Below, in pieces: positions 32,927 through 41,185 of a DNA stretch of 42,299 nt. The DNA lies in the NCBI GenBank assembly GCA_902478605.1, contig CABSLQ010000022.1, forward strand, positions 1-42,299. The letters run 5' to 3'. The notes below the pieces were generated by a model that had not been told where the DNA came from, searched no databases, and saw nothing but the letters and a program-made list of their open reading frames with translations. Position numbers and translations under genes: made by a program. This stretch comes from an uncultured Oscillospiraceae bacterium. Lineage in GTDB: Bacteria > Bacillota > Clostridia > Oscillospirales > Acutalibacteraceae. Positions within the stretch are counted from its first letter, which is position 1. Each line of letters opens with the position of its first letter.

Positions 32927-33604
32927 TTAAGAAGGACCGCCGGCAATACGGCCGTCGTGAATGCGGATACGGCGGGGAAGCCGGGCCGCAATGGCACCGT
33001 CATGGGTGATGAGCACGATGGTGTGTCCCTCGCCGTTGAGCTGCTGCAGGATGGCCATGATTTCCTCCCCTGAGCCGGAGTCGAGATTGCCGGTCGGTTC
33101 GTCCGCCAGAATGAGCGGAGGCCGGATGGCAATGGCGCGTGCGATGGCGACGCGCTGCTGCTGGCCGCCCGACATTTCGGCGGGCCGGTGCCCCACCCGT
33201 GCGGCAAGCCCCACCCGCTCCAGGCTTTCCATGGCAAGGTGCCGCCGCTTTTCCCGTGCCATCCCCTGATAAATAAGCGGCAGTTCGACATTTTCCAGTG
33301 CGGTCAGCCCGGGTATGAGGTGAAACCCCTGAAAAATGAAGCCGATGGTATGATTCCGGATATAGGACAGCCGGCGCTCGGACAGGGTGGCGACATTCTG
33401 CCCGTCAAGATAATAGGTCCCCGCCGTGGGCGTGTCCAGGCAGCCGAGCATGTTCATCAGGGTGGATTTGCCCGATCCGGACTGGCCGATAATGGCGAGG
33501 AATTCCCCCTCCTCCACCGAAAGGGATATCCCGTTGAGCGCCCGCACCTCGTTGGCGCCGGGGTTATAAATCTTAACCATATCGCGAATTTCAATCAATG
33601 ACAT
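32927..33604 (-). CDS. MacB/LolD-type ABC ATPase without a permease
   Basis: This 225-residue ATPase is read from the ATG at 33604 behind aaaggcgg; an in-frame extension to 33688 lacks a ribosome site. Walker A is GQSGSGKST at residues 40-48, the signature is MSGGQQQR near 146, and Walker B is LILADEPTGNLD, the hallmark of the FtsE/LolD/MacB branch. These ATPases drive mechanotransmission with a four-helix FtsX-like permease. No such permease is encoded on either side: the MarR gene converges on it and a P-type ATPase lies upstream. The partner was lost or lies elsewhere in the genome. Confidence 0.92.
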   Translation of the reverse strand: MSLIEIRDMVKIYNPGANEVRALNGISLSVEEGEFLAIIGQSGSGKSTLMNMLGCLDTPTAGTYYLDGQNVATLSERRLSYIRNHTIGFIFQGFHLIPGLTALENVELPLIYQGMAREKRRHLAMESLERVGLAARVGHRPAEMSGGQQQRVAIARAIAIRPPLILADEPTGNLDSGSGEEIMAILQQLNGEGHTIVLITHDGAIAARLPRRIRIHDGRIAGGPS

Positions 33605-33629
33605 CGCCTGCGCACCGCCTTTCGGCTTT

Positions 33630-33657
33630 AGTATGCACCGTCTGTCATAAAATACAA
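33630..33657 (-). promoter_or_regulatory. Promoter of the MacB/LolD-type ATPase gene
   Basis: On the minus strand, TTGTAT (33657-33652), a 16-base spacer and CATACT (33635-33630). It lies 26 bases before the start codon. Moderate match. Confidence 0.55.
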
Positions 33658-33717
33658 AGCACCGTGCAGAGAAATCGAGCGCCGGCAAAGGCCTGGCTGT
33701 CCGCGGTGCCCAGTTCC

Positions 33718-33760
33718 GCCAAAATGCCGGGGTACAGGATTAAAACCTGTGCCCCGGCAT
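33718..33760 (-). terminator. Terminator behind the Cd/Zn ATPase gene
   Basis: Bases 33724-33738 pair with 33746-33760 over 15 positions with one wobble and a 7-base loop. Read leftward, TTTT follows the stem. It lies about 135 bases after the cadA-like stop. The stretch 33605-33892 has no gene. Confidence 0.78.
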
Positions 33761-33892
33761 GCGTATTCCCCTGTAATCCAAGCATTGGAATTTACCCAAA
33801 GAAACCGTCTGCGGCCCCGGCTGCCCATGGCCGCCACCCGGATCCGCCTGTCGGTTGCCTGCCCTGCGGGGTTTCTGTATATGGAGACCGGC

Positions 33893-35779
33893 TTACAGCT
33901 TTTTGACGAACAGTGCCCGGATCGCATTGAGGACAGCGAGGATCATCACGCCCACGTCCGCGAAGATGGCCAGCCACATGTTGGCGATGCCCAACGCGCC
34001 CAGCGCCAAACAGATCAGCTTAATACCGATGGCGAACACGATGTTCTGGTACACGATGCGCAGACATTTGCGGGAGATGTTGATGGCTTTGGGAATCTTC
34101 AGCGGATCGTCGTCCATCAGCACCACATCCGCCGCCTCAATGGCCGCATCGGAGCCCATGGCCCCCATGGCGATGCCGATATCCGCGCGGCGCAGCACCG
34201 GCGCATCGTTGATGCCGTCGCCCACAAAGGCCAGCCTGGCCTTGTCCGGTTTGCTTTTCAGCAGTTCTTCCACTTTATCCACCTTGTCGGCAGGGAGCAG
34301 TTCACTGTAAACCTGGTCAAGCCCCAGGTCCTTCCCCACCCGATCGGCCACCTTCCCCGCGTCGCCGGTGAGCATAACGGTGCGGTGGACGCCGACCGCC
34401 TTCAGGGCGGCAATGGCCTCCTTGGAATGGGGCTTGACAACGTCGGAAATCACGATGTGACCGGCGTATTCGCCGCCAATGGCCATATGGATAATGGTGC
34501 CGACGCTATGGCAGCTGACATACGGGACACCCAGCCGTTCCATCAGCTTATCGTTGCCGGCGGCCACCTCGACGCCGTCCACCCTGGCGATTACGCCGTT
34601 GCCGCTGATCTCCTGTACATCCGTCACCCGGGAACGGTCAATCTCCCTGCCGTACGCCCGCTGCAGACTTCTGCTGATGGGATGGGAAGAGGCGCTCTCC
34701 GCCAGCGCCGCATATTCGATCAATCTGGCGTTTTCCATTTCGTTGTGATGCACGCCGTTGACCTCAAACACCCCCTGCGTCAAGGTACCCGTCTTATCAA
34801 AGACCACCACCTTGGTCTGGGAAAGCGTCTCCAGATAGTTGGAACCTTTAACCAAGACGCCCGCCCGGCTGGCACCGCCGATGCCCGCGAAAAAGGATAG
34901 GGGGATACTGATGACCAGCGCGCAGGGGCAGCTAATCACCAGGAAGGTCAGCGCACGGTAAATCCATACGTCCCATTCCGCTGTGAGGCCCATCCCCAGC
35001 ATGCGGACAAGGGGTGGGAGAAGCGCCAGGGCCAATGCCGCGATACAAACCGCCGGCGTGTAAACTCTGGCGAATTTGGAGATGAAATCCTCCGATTTGG
35101 ATTTGCGGGAGCTGGCGTTTTCCACCAGATCCAGGATTTTCGATACGGTGGATTCGCCGAACGCCTTTGTCGTCCGAATCTTCAGCACACCGGTCATGTT
35201 GATACAGCCGCTGGTGATTTCATCACCGGTTTTTACATCCCGCGGCAGGCTTTCACCGGTAAGGGCGCTGGTGTTCAGGCTGGAAGCGCCCTCCACCACG
35301 ATGCCGTCGATGGGCACCTTTTCACCGGGCTGTACCACGATAACGCTGCCGATGTCCACCACGTCCGGATCCACCTTTTCCAGCCGGCCGTCCCGCTCCA
35401 CATGCGCATAATCGGGGCGGATGTCCATCAGCTCGCTGATGTTGCGCCGGCTCTTGCCCACGGCGTAGCTTTGGAACCATTCCCCGATCTGATAAAACAG
35501 CATAACCGCAACGGCTTCCGTGTAATCGCCGCTCCGTTCATATAGGGCCAGGGCAATGGCGCCGATGGTCGCAATGGCCATTAAAAAGCTCTCATCAAAA
35601 ACCTGCCGGTTTTTTATTCCCTTGGCCGCCTTAATTAAAATATCATACCCGATGATCAGATAGGGGATGAGATAAAGGACGAAACGCAGCCACCCTGTTA
35701 CCGGAATGCCATACAAAACCACCAGCAGCACGGCGGCCAGTATAATGCGGGCAAGCATCTTTTTCTGTTTCCTGCTCAT
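33893..35779 (-). CDS. cadA: Heavy-metal P1B-type ATPase (Cd2+/Zn2+ exporter, CadA/ZntA-like)
   Basis: This 628-residue pump is read from the ATG at 35779, behind ggaggag; the in-frame extension to 35815 lacks a site. It has the CPC motif in helix six (ISCPCALVISIPLSFF), the TGES actuator motif, DKTGTLT, the SSHPISRSL metal-ATPase signature and GDGINDAPVLRRADIG. The sequence CPCALVISIP after CPC is typical of the Cd/Zn group rather than the copper group, which has CPCALGLATP. There is no N-terminal metal-binding domain; it is encoded by the small gene just upstream on the same strand. It exports toxic divalent metals from the cytoplasm. The operon is probably under the ArsR-type site at 36070-36091. 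Confidence 0.93.
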   Translation of the reverse strand: MSRKQKKMLARIILAAVLLVVLYGIPVTGWLRFVLYLIPYLIIGYDILIKAAKGIKNRQVFDESFLMAIATIGAIALALYERSGDYTEAVAVMLFYQIGEWFQSYAVGKSRRNISELMDIRPDYAHVERDGRLEKVDPDVVDIGSVIVVQPGEKVPIDGIVVEGASSLNTSALTGESLPRDVKTGDEITSGCINMTGVLKIRTTKAFGESTVSKILDLVENASSRKSKSEDFISKFARVYTPAVCIAALALALLPPLVRMLGMGLTAEWDVWIYRALTFLVISCPCALVISIPLSFFAGIGGASRAGVLVKGSNYLETLSQTKVVVFDKTGTLTQGVFEVNGVHHNEMENARLIEYAALAESASSHPISRSLQRAYGREIDRSRVTDVQEISGNGVIARVDGVEVAAGNDKLMERLGVPYVSCHSVGTIIHMAIGGEYAGHIVISDVVKPHSKEAIAALKAVGVHRTVMLTGDAGKVADRVGKDLGLDQVYSELLPADKVDKVEELLKSKPDKARLAFVGDGINDAPVLRRADIGIAMGAMGSDAAIEAADVVLMDDDPLKIPKAINISRKCLRIVYQNIVFAIGIKLICLALGALGIANMWLAIFADVGVMILAVLNAIRALFVKKL

Positions 35780-35823
35780 GGCGCTCTCCTCCCGATACCG
35801 CATGCGAAGCCGCATCGTATGTG

Positions 35824-36042
35824 TTACAGATAAACCTCGCAGTCACCGTCAACCTTTTTGCAGCTCCTGCGAACCTGCTGCATGACAGCCCCGGGTTCCT
35901 GGCCTTCCTCAAATTCGACGGTCATCTTGAGCATCATAAAGTTCACGGAAGCGTCTTTGACGCCGGGGGTTCTTTGAGCCGCTTCCTCCATCTTGTTTGC
36001 ACAGTTCGCACAGTCCACTTCGATTTTATAGGTTTTCTTCAT
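35824..36042 (-). CDS. Heavy-metal-associated domain protein, detached cadA domain
   Basis: This 72-residue protein is a single ferredoxin-like HMA domain. The metal-binding pair is Cys11-Cys14 in VDCANCANKM. It ends with RRSCKKVDGDCEVYL, adding two more cysteines near the C-terminus. The ribosome site aaggagg lies before the ATG at 36042. It precedes cadA by 44 bases on the same strand and shares its promoter. In many CadA pumps this domain is fused to the ATPase; here it is split and may serve as a separate chaperone that delivers Cd or Zn, or as a sensor domain of the pump. The split is natural in several Clostridia. Confidence 0.9.
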   Translation of the reverse strand: MKKTYKIEVDCANCANKMEEAAQRTPGVKDASVNFMMLKMTVEFEEGQEPGAVMQQVRRSCKKVDGDCEVYL

Positions 36043-36069
36043 GGGGATGTCCTCCTTACGGTTTTATAT

Positions 36070-36091
36070 TAAACGATTGTTTAATCGTTTA
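36070..36091. promoter_or_regulatory. ArsR/SmtB-type operator at the cadA promoter
   Basis: Taaacgatt (36070-36078) and aatcgttta (36083-36091) form a perfect 9-bp dyad with a 4-base centre. On the minus strand it begins five bases behind the -10 box, over the transcription start. The AT-rich form with imperfect two-fold symmetry is typical of ArsR-family sites. The ArsR gene at 39401 is the obvious candidate, by inference. Confidence 0.75.
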
Positions 36092-36096
36092 TTTAT

Positions 36097-36125
36097 ATTG
36101 TATGCATCCATATGCTATCTGTCAA
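36097..36125 (-). promoter_or_regulatory. Promoter of the HMA-cadA operon
   Basis: On the minus strand, TTGACA (36125-36120), a 17-base spacer and TACAAT (36102-36097). It is a near-consensus promoter, with the ArsR-type dyad overlapping the start of transcription. Confidence 0.9.
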
Positions 36126-36261
36126 TCACTATAATGGGATTGTTCCTGTTTGGGATAAAAGTGTTTCTGTTTGGGCAAATTTTTACTATCCAACTCCGGA
36201 ATCTCTTCCGATTGGGCAAAAAGAAATGCGGAATGGGCTATACAAACCAGAGGTTTATCTT

Positions 36262-36299
36262 TATAATAGAAGAGTAACACCCCCACCCCGTATGGGTGT
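36262..36299 (+). promoter_or_regulatory. copA promoter -10 and CsoR-type operator
   Basis: TATAAT at 36262-36267 is followed by ACACCC (36277-36282) and GGGTGT (36294-36299), an inverted repeat with a C-rich 11-base centre. CsoR operators are GC-rich dyads with such C-runs. It lies between the -10 box and the copA start. No good -35 is seen. CsoR encoded at 38934 is the expected ligand. Confidence 0.65.
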
Positions 36300-36316
36300 A
36301 TGAAAAGAGGATAGCT

Positions 36317-38944
36317 ATGCAGGAAAGATATGATATAACGGGTATGAGCTGCGCCGCCTGTTCCTCCCGCGTGGAAAAAAGCGTATCGGCGCTTCCCGGA
36401 ATACAGGCGTGCGCAGTCAACCTTTTGAAAAACAGCATGGTCGTGCAGTATGACAGCGATGTGTTGAACAGCACCCAAATCATACAGGCGGTCGAAAAGG
36501 CCGGCTACGGTGCTTCTCGGCAGGATAAAGCGGACAAGCAGGCCGCCGGCCAATCGCGGACGGCGTCTGCGGACAGCGCCAAAAAAGCCTACCAGGCCAT
36601 GAAGCGCCGGGTCATTTGGTCTTTTGTGTTTACCGTCCCGCTGTTTTACATTTCCATGGGGCATATGATGGGCTGGCCGCTGCCGGGCTTTTTCCTTGGC
36701 ACCGAAAATGCCATGATATATGCCATGACCCAGTTTTTGCTGGTGCTCCCGGTGGTTTTTATCAACGCGAAATATTTCCGGACCGGATTCAAAACGCTGC
36801 TGCAGCGCTCCCCCAATATGGATTCCCTGATTGCACTGGGTACCGGGGCCTCTCTGGCCTATGGCATCTATGCCCTCTATAAAATCGCCTTCGGATTGGG
36901 GCATGGGGATCCGGCTATGGTGCAGCAGTTTACCCATGACCTGTATTTTGAAGGGGCCGGCACCATCCTCACCCTGATCACCCTCGGCAAGTTTTTTGAG
37001 GCCCGCGCGAAAGGAAAGACATCCGACGCCATCAACAAGCTGCTGAATCTGGCTCCCAAAACCGCTACGGTTATACGGGACGGCGCGGAGCGTGTCATCC
37101 CGGCGGAGGAAGTCGAAAAAGGCGACGTGCTGATCGTCAAGGCCGGAGAATCGGTACCGGTTGACGGGGTTCTTCTGGAAGGGACGGCCTCGGTGGATGA
37201 ATCCGCCATCACCGGCGAAAGCATTCCGGTGGATAAACAGGCAGGGGATAAGGTCATCGGTGCGACCCTGAATAAGAGCGGGTATTTCAAAATGCAGGCA
37301 ACCCGGGTCGGGGAAGAGACGGCTTTGTCGCAGATTATCCGGCTGGTGGACGATGCCACCAGCTCCAAGGCCCCCATTGCCAAAATGGCCGACAGGGTGG
37401 CGGGGGTCTTTGTGCCCATCGTCATCGGCATTGCCCTTGTGGCCGCCGTTGTATGGCTGATCTGTGGGGCGACTTTTGAGTTTGCTCTGACAATCGCCGT
37501 CTCCGTGTTGGTGGTGTCTTGTCCCTGTGCGCTCGGCCTGGCGACCCCTACGGCCATCATGGTGGGCACCGGGCGCGGCGCGGCCAACGGGATTCTGATA
37601 AAATCCGCGGAGGCGCTGGAAACCACCCATTCCGTTCAGACGGTTGTGATGGATAAAACCGGAACCATTACACAGGGCCATCCGGTCGTCACCGATTGGA
37701 TCAGCCAAAACGGCATAACGGCGGAGCAGCTGCTCCAGACGGCTGCCTCTCTGGAGAACCTGTCGGAGCATCCGCTGGCTGTCGCGATTGTGGAGGAAGC
37801 CCGCAGACGGGAAATCGCCTTTCTCCCGGTGGAAGGGTTTGAACAGATTCCCGGCCAGGGGATCAAAGGCGTCATAAACGGCGTGGAATGCCTGGCCGGC
37901 AACCGCAACATGATGCGCGCCTTCTCCGTGCCGGATGACGCTATGGAAGAGCTGCAGGATCGCATGGCCGAGGAGGGCAAAACGCCCCTGTTTTTTGCCG
38001 CCGGAGGAAAGCTAATCGGTATGATTGCCGTGGCAGATGTGGTAAAGCCCACCAGCCGGGAAGCCATTCAGGAACTGAAGCATATGGGGATCGAGGTCGT
38101 CATGCTCACCGGCGATCACCAAAAGACGGCCGAAGCCATCCGCCAACAGGTGGGCGTGGATCGGGTCATCGCGGAGGTGCTGCCTCAGGATAAGGAGCGG
38201 GAAATCCGCAAAATACAGGAAGCGGGCCGGAAGGTCGCCATGGTGGGCGACGGCATCAACGATGCCCCCGCTCTTGCCCGCGCCGATGTGGGCATTGCCA
38301 TTGGCGCCGGCACCGACGTGGCCATGGAATCGGCGGATATCGTGCTGATGAAAAACGACCTGCTGGATGTGGCCGGGGCCATTGAACTGAGCAAGGCGAC
38401 CATCCGGAATATCAAGGAAAACCTGTTCTGGGCCTTCTGCTATAATGTGATCGGCATACCGATTGCGGCGGGCTGCTTCTATGCCGCGTTCGGGCTGAAA
38501 ATGAGCCCTATGGTGGCGGCCCTGGCCATGAGTTTCAGCTCCGTCTTTGTGGTCGGCAACGCCCTGCGCCTGCGCTTCTTTAAGCCGAAACATGGGTCCG
38601 CTGTATCATCCGCCCGGGCCCAAACCGCTTCCTCGCCGGTTTCCCATTTGCTGCCCGCGCCCGTCCCTCAGGAGGACGGACGTTGTCAAAATCCAATCCA
38701 CCATACAATAGGAGGTATTCCCATGAAAAAAGAGTTATCCGTGGAAGGCATGATGTGCCAGAATTGCGTCAAGCATGTGACCCATGCGCTGGAAGGCATC
38801 ACCGGTGTTTCGGATGTCCGCGTCAGCCTGGAGGACAAAAAAGCAACCGTAAGCGTACCGGAATCGGTGGGCGACGATGTGCTGAAAGCCGCCGTCACAG
38901 AAGCCGGTTACGACGTGACGGGGATCAAGACCTATGAAAGCTGA
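36317..38944 (+). CDS. copA: Copper-exporting P1B-type ATPase with C-terminal CopZ-like domain
   Basis: This is an 875-residue copper pump. The first HMA domain carries GMSCAAC (Cys12, Cys15). The membrane and catalytic parts have CPC at 402-404 followed by ALGLATP (copper type), TGES, the phosphorylated Asp446 in DKTGTIT, SEHPLAVAI and GDGINDAPALARADVG. The family core ends near FFKP (about residue 758). A 47-residue Ala/Pro/Ser-rich linker then leads in frame to a second HMA domain from residue 803, with Cys814-Cys817 (GMMCQNC). In relatives this domain is a separate CopZ gene. An intact ribosome site and ATG lie at the boundary (see next entry). It removes Cu(I) from the cytoplasm; CsoR follows with an 11-base overlap. 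Confidence 0.93.
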   Translation: MQERYDITGMSCAACSSRVEKSVSALPGIQACAVNLLKNSMVVQYDSDVLNSTQIIQAVEKAGYGASRQDKADKQAAGQSRTASADSAKKAYQAMKRRVIWSFVFTVPLFYISMGHMMGWPLPGFFLGTENAMIYAMTQFLLVLPVVFINAKYFRTGFKTLLQRSPNMDSLIALGTGASLAYGIYALYKIAFGLGHGDPAMVQQFTHDLYFEGAGTILTLITLGKFFEARAKGKTSDAINKLLNLAPKTATVIRDGAERVIPAEEVEKGDVLIVKAGESVPVDGVLLEGTASVDESAITGESIPVDKQAGDKVIGATLNKSGYFKMQATRVGEETALSQIIRLVDDATSSKAPIAKMADRVAGVFVPIVIGIALVAAVVWLICGATFEFALTIAVSVLVVSCPCALGLATPTAIMVGTGRGAANGILIKSAEALETTHSVQTVVMDKTGTITQGHPVVTDWISQNGITAEQLLQTAASLENLSEHPLAVAIVEEARRREIAFLPVEGFEQIPGQGIKGVINGVECLAGNRNMMRAFSVPDDAMEELQDRMAEEGKTPLFFAAGGKLIGMIAVADVVKPTSREAIQELKHMGIEVVMLTGDHQKTAEAIRQQVGVDRVIAEVLPQDKEREIRKIQEAGRKVAMVGDGINDAPALARADVGIAIGAGTDVAMESADIVLMKNDLLDVAGAIELSKATIRNIKENLFWAFCYNVIGIPIAAGCFYAAFGLKMSPMVAALAMSFSSVFVVGNALRLRFFKPKHGSAVSSARAQTASSPVSHLLPAPVPQEDGRCQNPIHHTIGGIPMKKELSVEGMMCQNCVKHVTHALEGITGVSDVRVSLEDKKATVSVPESVGDDVLKAAVTEAGYDVTGIKTYES
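38723..38944 (+). CDS. copZ: CopZ-like copper chaperone, internal start within copA
   Basis: The ATG at 38723 has aggagg at 38710-38715, seven bases upstream, and would yield a 73-residue HMA protein (MKKELSVEGMMCQNC and so on, ending KTYES). This is the full length of free CopZ chaperones, which bind Cu(I) through the CxxC and hand it to CopA and CsoR. The same codons are read in frame as the end of copA, because no stop lies between. Both a fused and a free form are therefore likely. Whether the internal start is used cannot be seen from sequence alone. Confidence 0.65.
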   Translation: MKKELSVEGMMCQNCVKHVTHALEGITGVSDVRVSLEDKKATVSVPESVGDDVLKAAVTEAGYDVTGIKTYES

Positions 38945-39197
38945 CAAAGCCCATGTGGCCCGTTCCATTAAAATTGCCCGGGGGCAGCTTGACGGCGTCC
39001 TGCGCATGATAGAGGAAGACCGGTACTGTGTGGATATTTCCAACCAACTTATGGCAACACAGGCCATACTCAAAAAAGCCAATCAGGAAATCCTCCATGC
39101 GCATATCCGCAGCTGCGTCCGGGAGGGGCTGCAGACGGATGAGCCAAACCCCAAGCTGGAAGAGGCGCTGGCGCTTTTGGAAAAGCTGATCTCCTGA
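38934..39197 (+). CDS. csoR: Copper-sensing repressor CsoR
   Basis: This 87-residue all-helical regulator belongs to the CsoR/RcnR (DUF156) family. The ligand set Cys32-His57-Cys61 has the spacing (25 and 4) of the Cu(I) site of known CsoR, which argues for copper rather than nickel or formaldehyde sensing. The opening ARGQLDGVLRMIEEDRYC is characteristic. The ATG overlaps the end of copA by 11 bases, so it is translated with it. It would repress copA through the C-rich dyad at 36277-36299 and release on Cu(I) binding. A hairpin terminator follows. Confidence 0.93.
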   Translation: MKADKAHVARSIKIARGQLDGVLRMIEEDRYCVDISNQLMATQAILKKANQEILHAHIRSCVREGLQTDEPNPKLEEALALLEKLIS

Positions 39198-39213
39198 ACA
39201 GATAAGGTTGAGC

Positions 39214-39245
39214 CGACAGCCGGGAAACATATTTCCCGGCTGTCG
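39214..39245 (+). terminator. Hairpin behind csoR
   Basis: Cgacagccgggaaa (39214-39227) pairs perfectly with tttcccggctgtcg (39232-39245), loop cata. There is no T-run, so termination may be incomplete. The following 150 bases hold no gene. Confidence 0.7.
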
Positions 39246-39370
39246 TGCAATAGGACGGTTATGACGGAACCGCCCGAAGCGCACATGTGTCCAGAAACTC
39301 GTGTTGACCGGGTAACGCCAGCCAACTTCCGGCTTCCTTGCCCTGTAGGGTATCCTGCGCGCCGGAATTG

Positions 39371-39379
39371 TGATACAAT
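39371..39379 (+). promoter_or_regulatory. Extended -10 promoter of the ArsR/AraC genes
   Basis: TGATACAAT at 39371-39379 is an extended -10 element, 21 bases before the ArsR start. No -35 is evident. Confidence 0.55.
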
Positions 39380-39400
39380 ATGCCAAAAGGGGGAATTTCG

Positions 39401-39763
39401 ATGCAAAGCAAGCCGCTGCCTCACGACCATGGGCAACGTATCGAAAAGGAATTCGACCATATGCCGAAGGAAGAAGATTTTCAAACGGTTTCCGACATTT
39501 TCAAGCAGCTGTGTGACGGAAGCCGCATTCGGATCTTCTGGCTTCTCTGCCATTGTGAGGAGTGCGTTATCAACCTAGCCTCTCTCGTGGGAATGACCAG
39601 CCCGGCGGTTTCCCATCATCTGCGCCAGCTTAAGAACAGCGGCCTGATAGTGAGCCGGCGGGACGGGAAAGAGGTATACTATAAGGCCGCCGAAACGGAG
39701 CAGGCCCAGCTTCTGCATCGGATTATAGAAAAGATGGTGGAAATATCCTGCCCGTCTGTGTAA
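39401..39763 (+). CDS. ArsR/SmtB-family metal-responsive repressor
   Basis: This 120-residue protein is read from the ATG at 39401 behind aaaaggggg. The winged helix contains INLASLVGMTSPAVSHHLRQLKNSGLIVSRRDGKEVYY, classic for ArsR repressors. The metal site of the recognition-side helix reads LLCHCEECVINL: one cysteine aligns with the first Cys of the ELCVCDL box of ArsR/CadC, the second is replaced by Ile, and two more Cys lie just before. The N-terminus is His-rich (PHDHG). A C-terminal helix has E, Q and H that could form an alpha-5 zinc site. Cd or Zn sensing is likely. It is the best candidate to bind the dyad at 36070-36091 and control the HMA-cadA genes. Confidence 0.9.
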   Translation: MQSKPLPHDHGQRIEKEFDHMPKEEDFQTVSDIFKQLCDGSRIRIFWLLCHCEECVINLASLVGMTSPAVSHHLRQLKNSGLIVSRRDGKEVYYKAAETEQAQLLHRIIEKMVEISCPSV

Positions 39764-39788
39764 GCGGGATGGCAGAAAGGAGGGGCAT

Positions 39789-40787
39789 ATGAAAGAGGAG
39801 TACGCGGCCGGCATTACGGAATCTTTACGGGCCATTCCAAACGGTACCTTTGAAATCGAAAAGCATACCCCTCTGGATTCCCACGACAATCTGCTGACGC
39901 AGCGGTTTACGATGCAGACGCAGGGAAAAGGGAGGATTGAGGTCTTCCGGGTTTTCCCCGGTATTACGGTATCCTTTCATCGCTATTGGGCGGAGCGGGT
40001 CCAGTTTCATCATAAAGCGTTCGATGCCGTTCTGGAGATCAACCATTGCCGAAAGGGGCGGATTGGCTGGAATATGCGGGACGGCGCGGCGGTTTATCTT
40101 GGCCCGGGCGATCTGTGCCTGCATTCCATGGCCAGCTGCGCGGATTCCCATATGCTTCTCCCCCTGGGATACTATGAGGGGATTGCCGTCACGGCGGATC
40201 TGCAGGAATTAAAAATCTCCTGTCCGGAAATTCTGCGGGAAGCCGGTTTTGACGCGGCAATACTTTATCAAAAATTCTGCGCACCGGGAAAGCCTGCCGG
40301 TATTCCGTCCAATGGCGCGATCGACGCCGTTTTTGGCCCCTTATACGATTTGCCGGAGTACCTGCGCCTCCCGTACTGCAAGCTGAAATCCCAGGAAATA
40401 TTGCTCCAGCTGCTGCAGCTGGAGCCGAGTACCGAAGAGAGACTGACGCAGTACGGTTCCCGGCAAACGGAGCTGATAAAGGAGATCCGCAATTTTCTGG
40501 TGCAGCATCTGGACAAGCGGTTCACCATCGAAGAACTCTCCAAAAAGTACCTGCTCAATACCTCCTCTCTCAAGGCGGTTTTCAAGGCGGTTTATGGGAT
40601 GCCTATCGCCGCCTATGTGAAGGAGTACCGGATGCAGCAGGCCATGAAGCTGCTGCGGGAAACGGACGACAGCATGGCCATGATTGCCGAAAAGGTCGGC
40701 TATGAAACCCAGGGGAAATTTACAAAGGCCTTTAAGGAAAAAGTGCAGATGCTGCCGACAGAATATCGTAAGCTGTATCGGCAATAG
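39789..40787 (+). CDS. AraC-family transcriptional regulator
   Basis: The protein has 332 residues. The C-terminal 100 carry the two helix-turn-helix units of the AraC family (FTIEELSKKYLLNTSSLKAVFKAVYGMPIAAYVKEYRMQQA, and MAMIAEKVGYETQGKFTKAFKE). The N-terminal part (CRKGRIGWNMRDG, YLGPGDLCLH) resembles the cupin-like sensor of PchR-type regulators, which often respond to siderophores or small peptides. The start ATG follows aaggagg, 25 bases after the ArsR stop, so both may share a transcript. Its target is unclear: PchR-type partners such as MATE or ABC transporters are not beside it. A role in metal or iron response fits the surroundings but is inferred. Confidence 0.9.
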   Translation: MKEEYAAGITESLRAIPNGTFEIEKHTPLDSHDNLLTQRFTMQTQGKGRIEVFRVFPGITVSFHRYWAERVQFHHKAFDAVLEINHCRKGRIGWNMRDGAAVYLGPGDLCLHSMASCADSHMLLPLGYYEGIAVTADLQELKISCPEILREAGFDAAILYQKFCAPGKPAGIPSNGAIDAVFGPLYDLPEYLRLPYCKLKSQEILLQLLQLEPSTEERLTQYGSRQTELIKEIRNFLVQHLDKRFTIEELSKKYLLNTSSLKAVFKAVYGMPIAAYVKEYRMQQAMKLLRETDDSMAMIAEKVGYETQGKFTKAFKEKVQMLPTEYRKLYRQ

Positions 40788-41185
40788 CGCTTTATCCCGC
40801 CGGTTGCCCGTTTGCTTTCACAGCCTTGGCATTTTCCGACGGACTGCAAGCTTGCCGCGATCAGGTACCTAGCCCTGTTTTCCCGCTCCCATAATTTTTC
40901 GATCCCGCGATCGAAAACACCGGCGCCCCGTGTCCTGCAGCGGCCGGAGCGGGCTTGGGTTCGATGCTGTTCATTTTACCGTGCGCCCGTATCTCCCTAG
41001 GTATAACAAACCCCGAAAGCCCGGCGTTTATGCGGGATTTCGGGGTGATTTTCATTTTCGGCTGTCCTTTTGAGCTGCTGCTTAAAAAACATCGGTGCTG
41101 CGGATAGCGCGTTTCTCATCTTTGTACGGGATATTTTTATTTCATCGTTCTTTCTCGAACGATTCAAAGTCCCGGCTGCCATGCG
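40788..41185. other. Intergenic region with three inverted repeats
   Basis: No gene is visible. Ttttcgatc (40896-40904) pairs with gatcgaaaa (40909-40917). Accccgaaa (41010-41018) with tttcggggt (41038-41046) forms a hairpin with an inner cccg/cggg, followed by gatttt on the plus strand, a likely terminator for the AraC gene. Atcgttc (41144-41150) pairs with gaacgat (41157-41163), close behind the leftward Cys-rich gene. Confidence 0.55.

Noticed and set aside
36122..37771. A 549-codon leftward ORF
   Set aside because: Antisense of copA; His/Arg/Gly-rich shadow without motifs.
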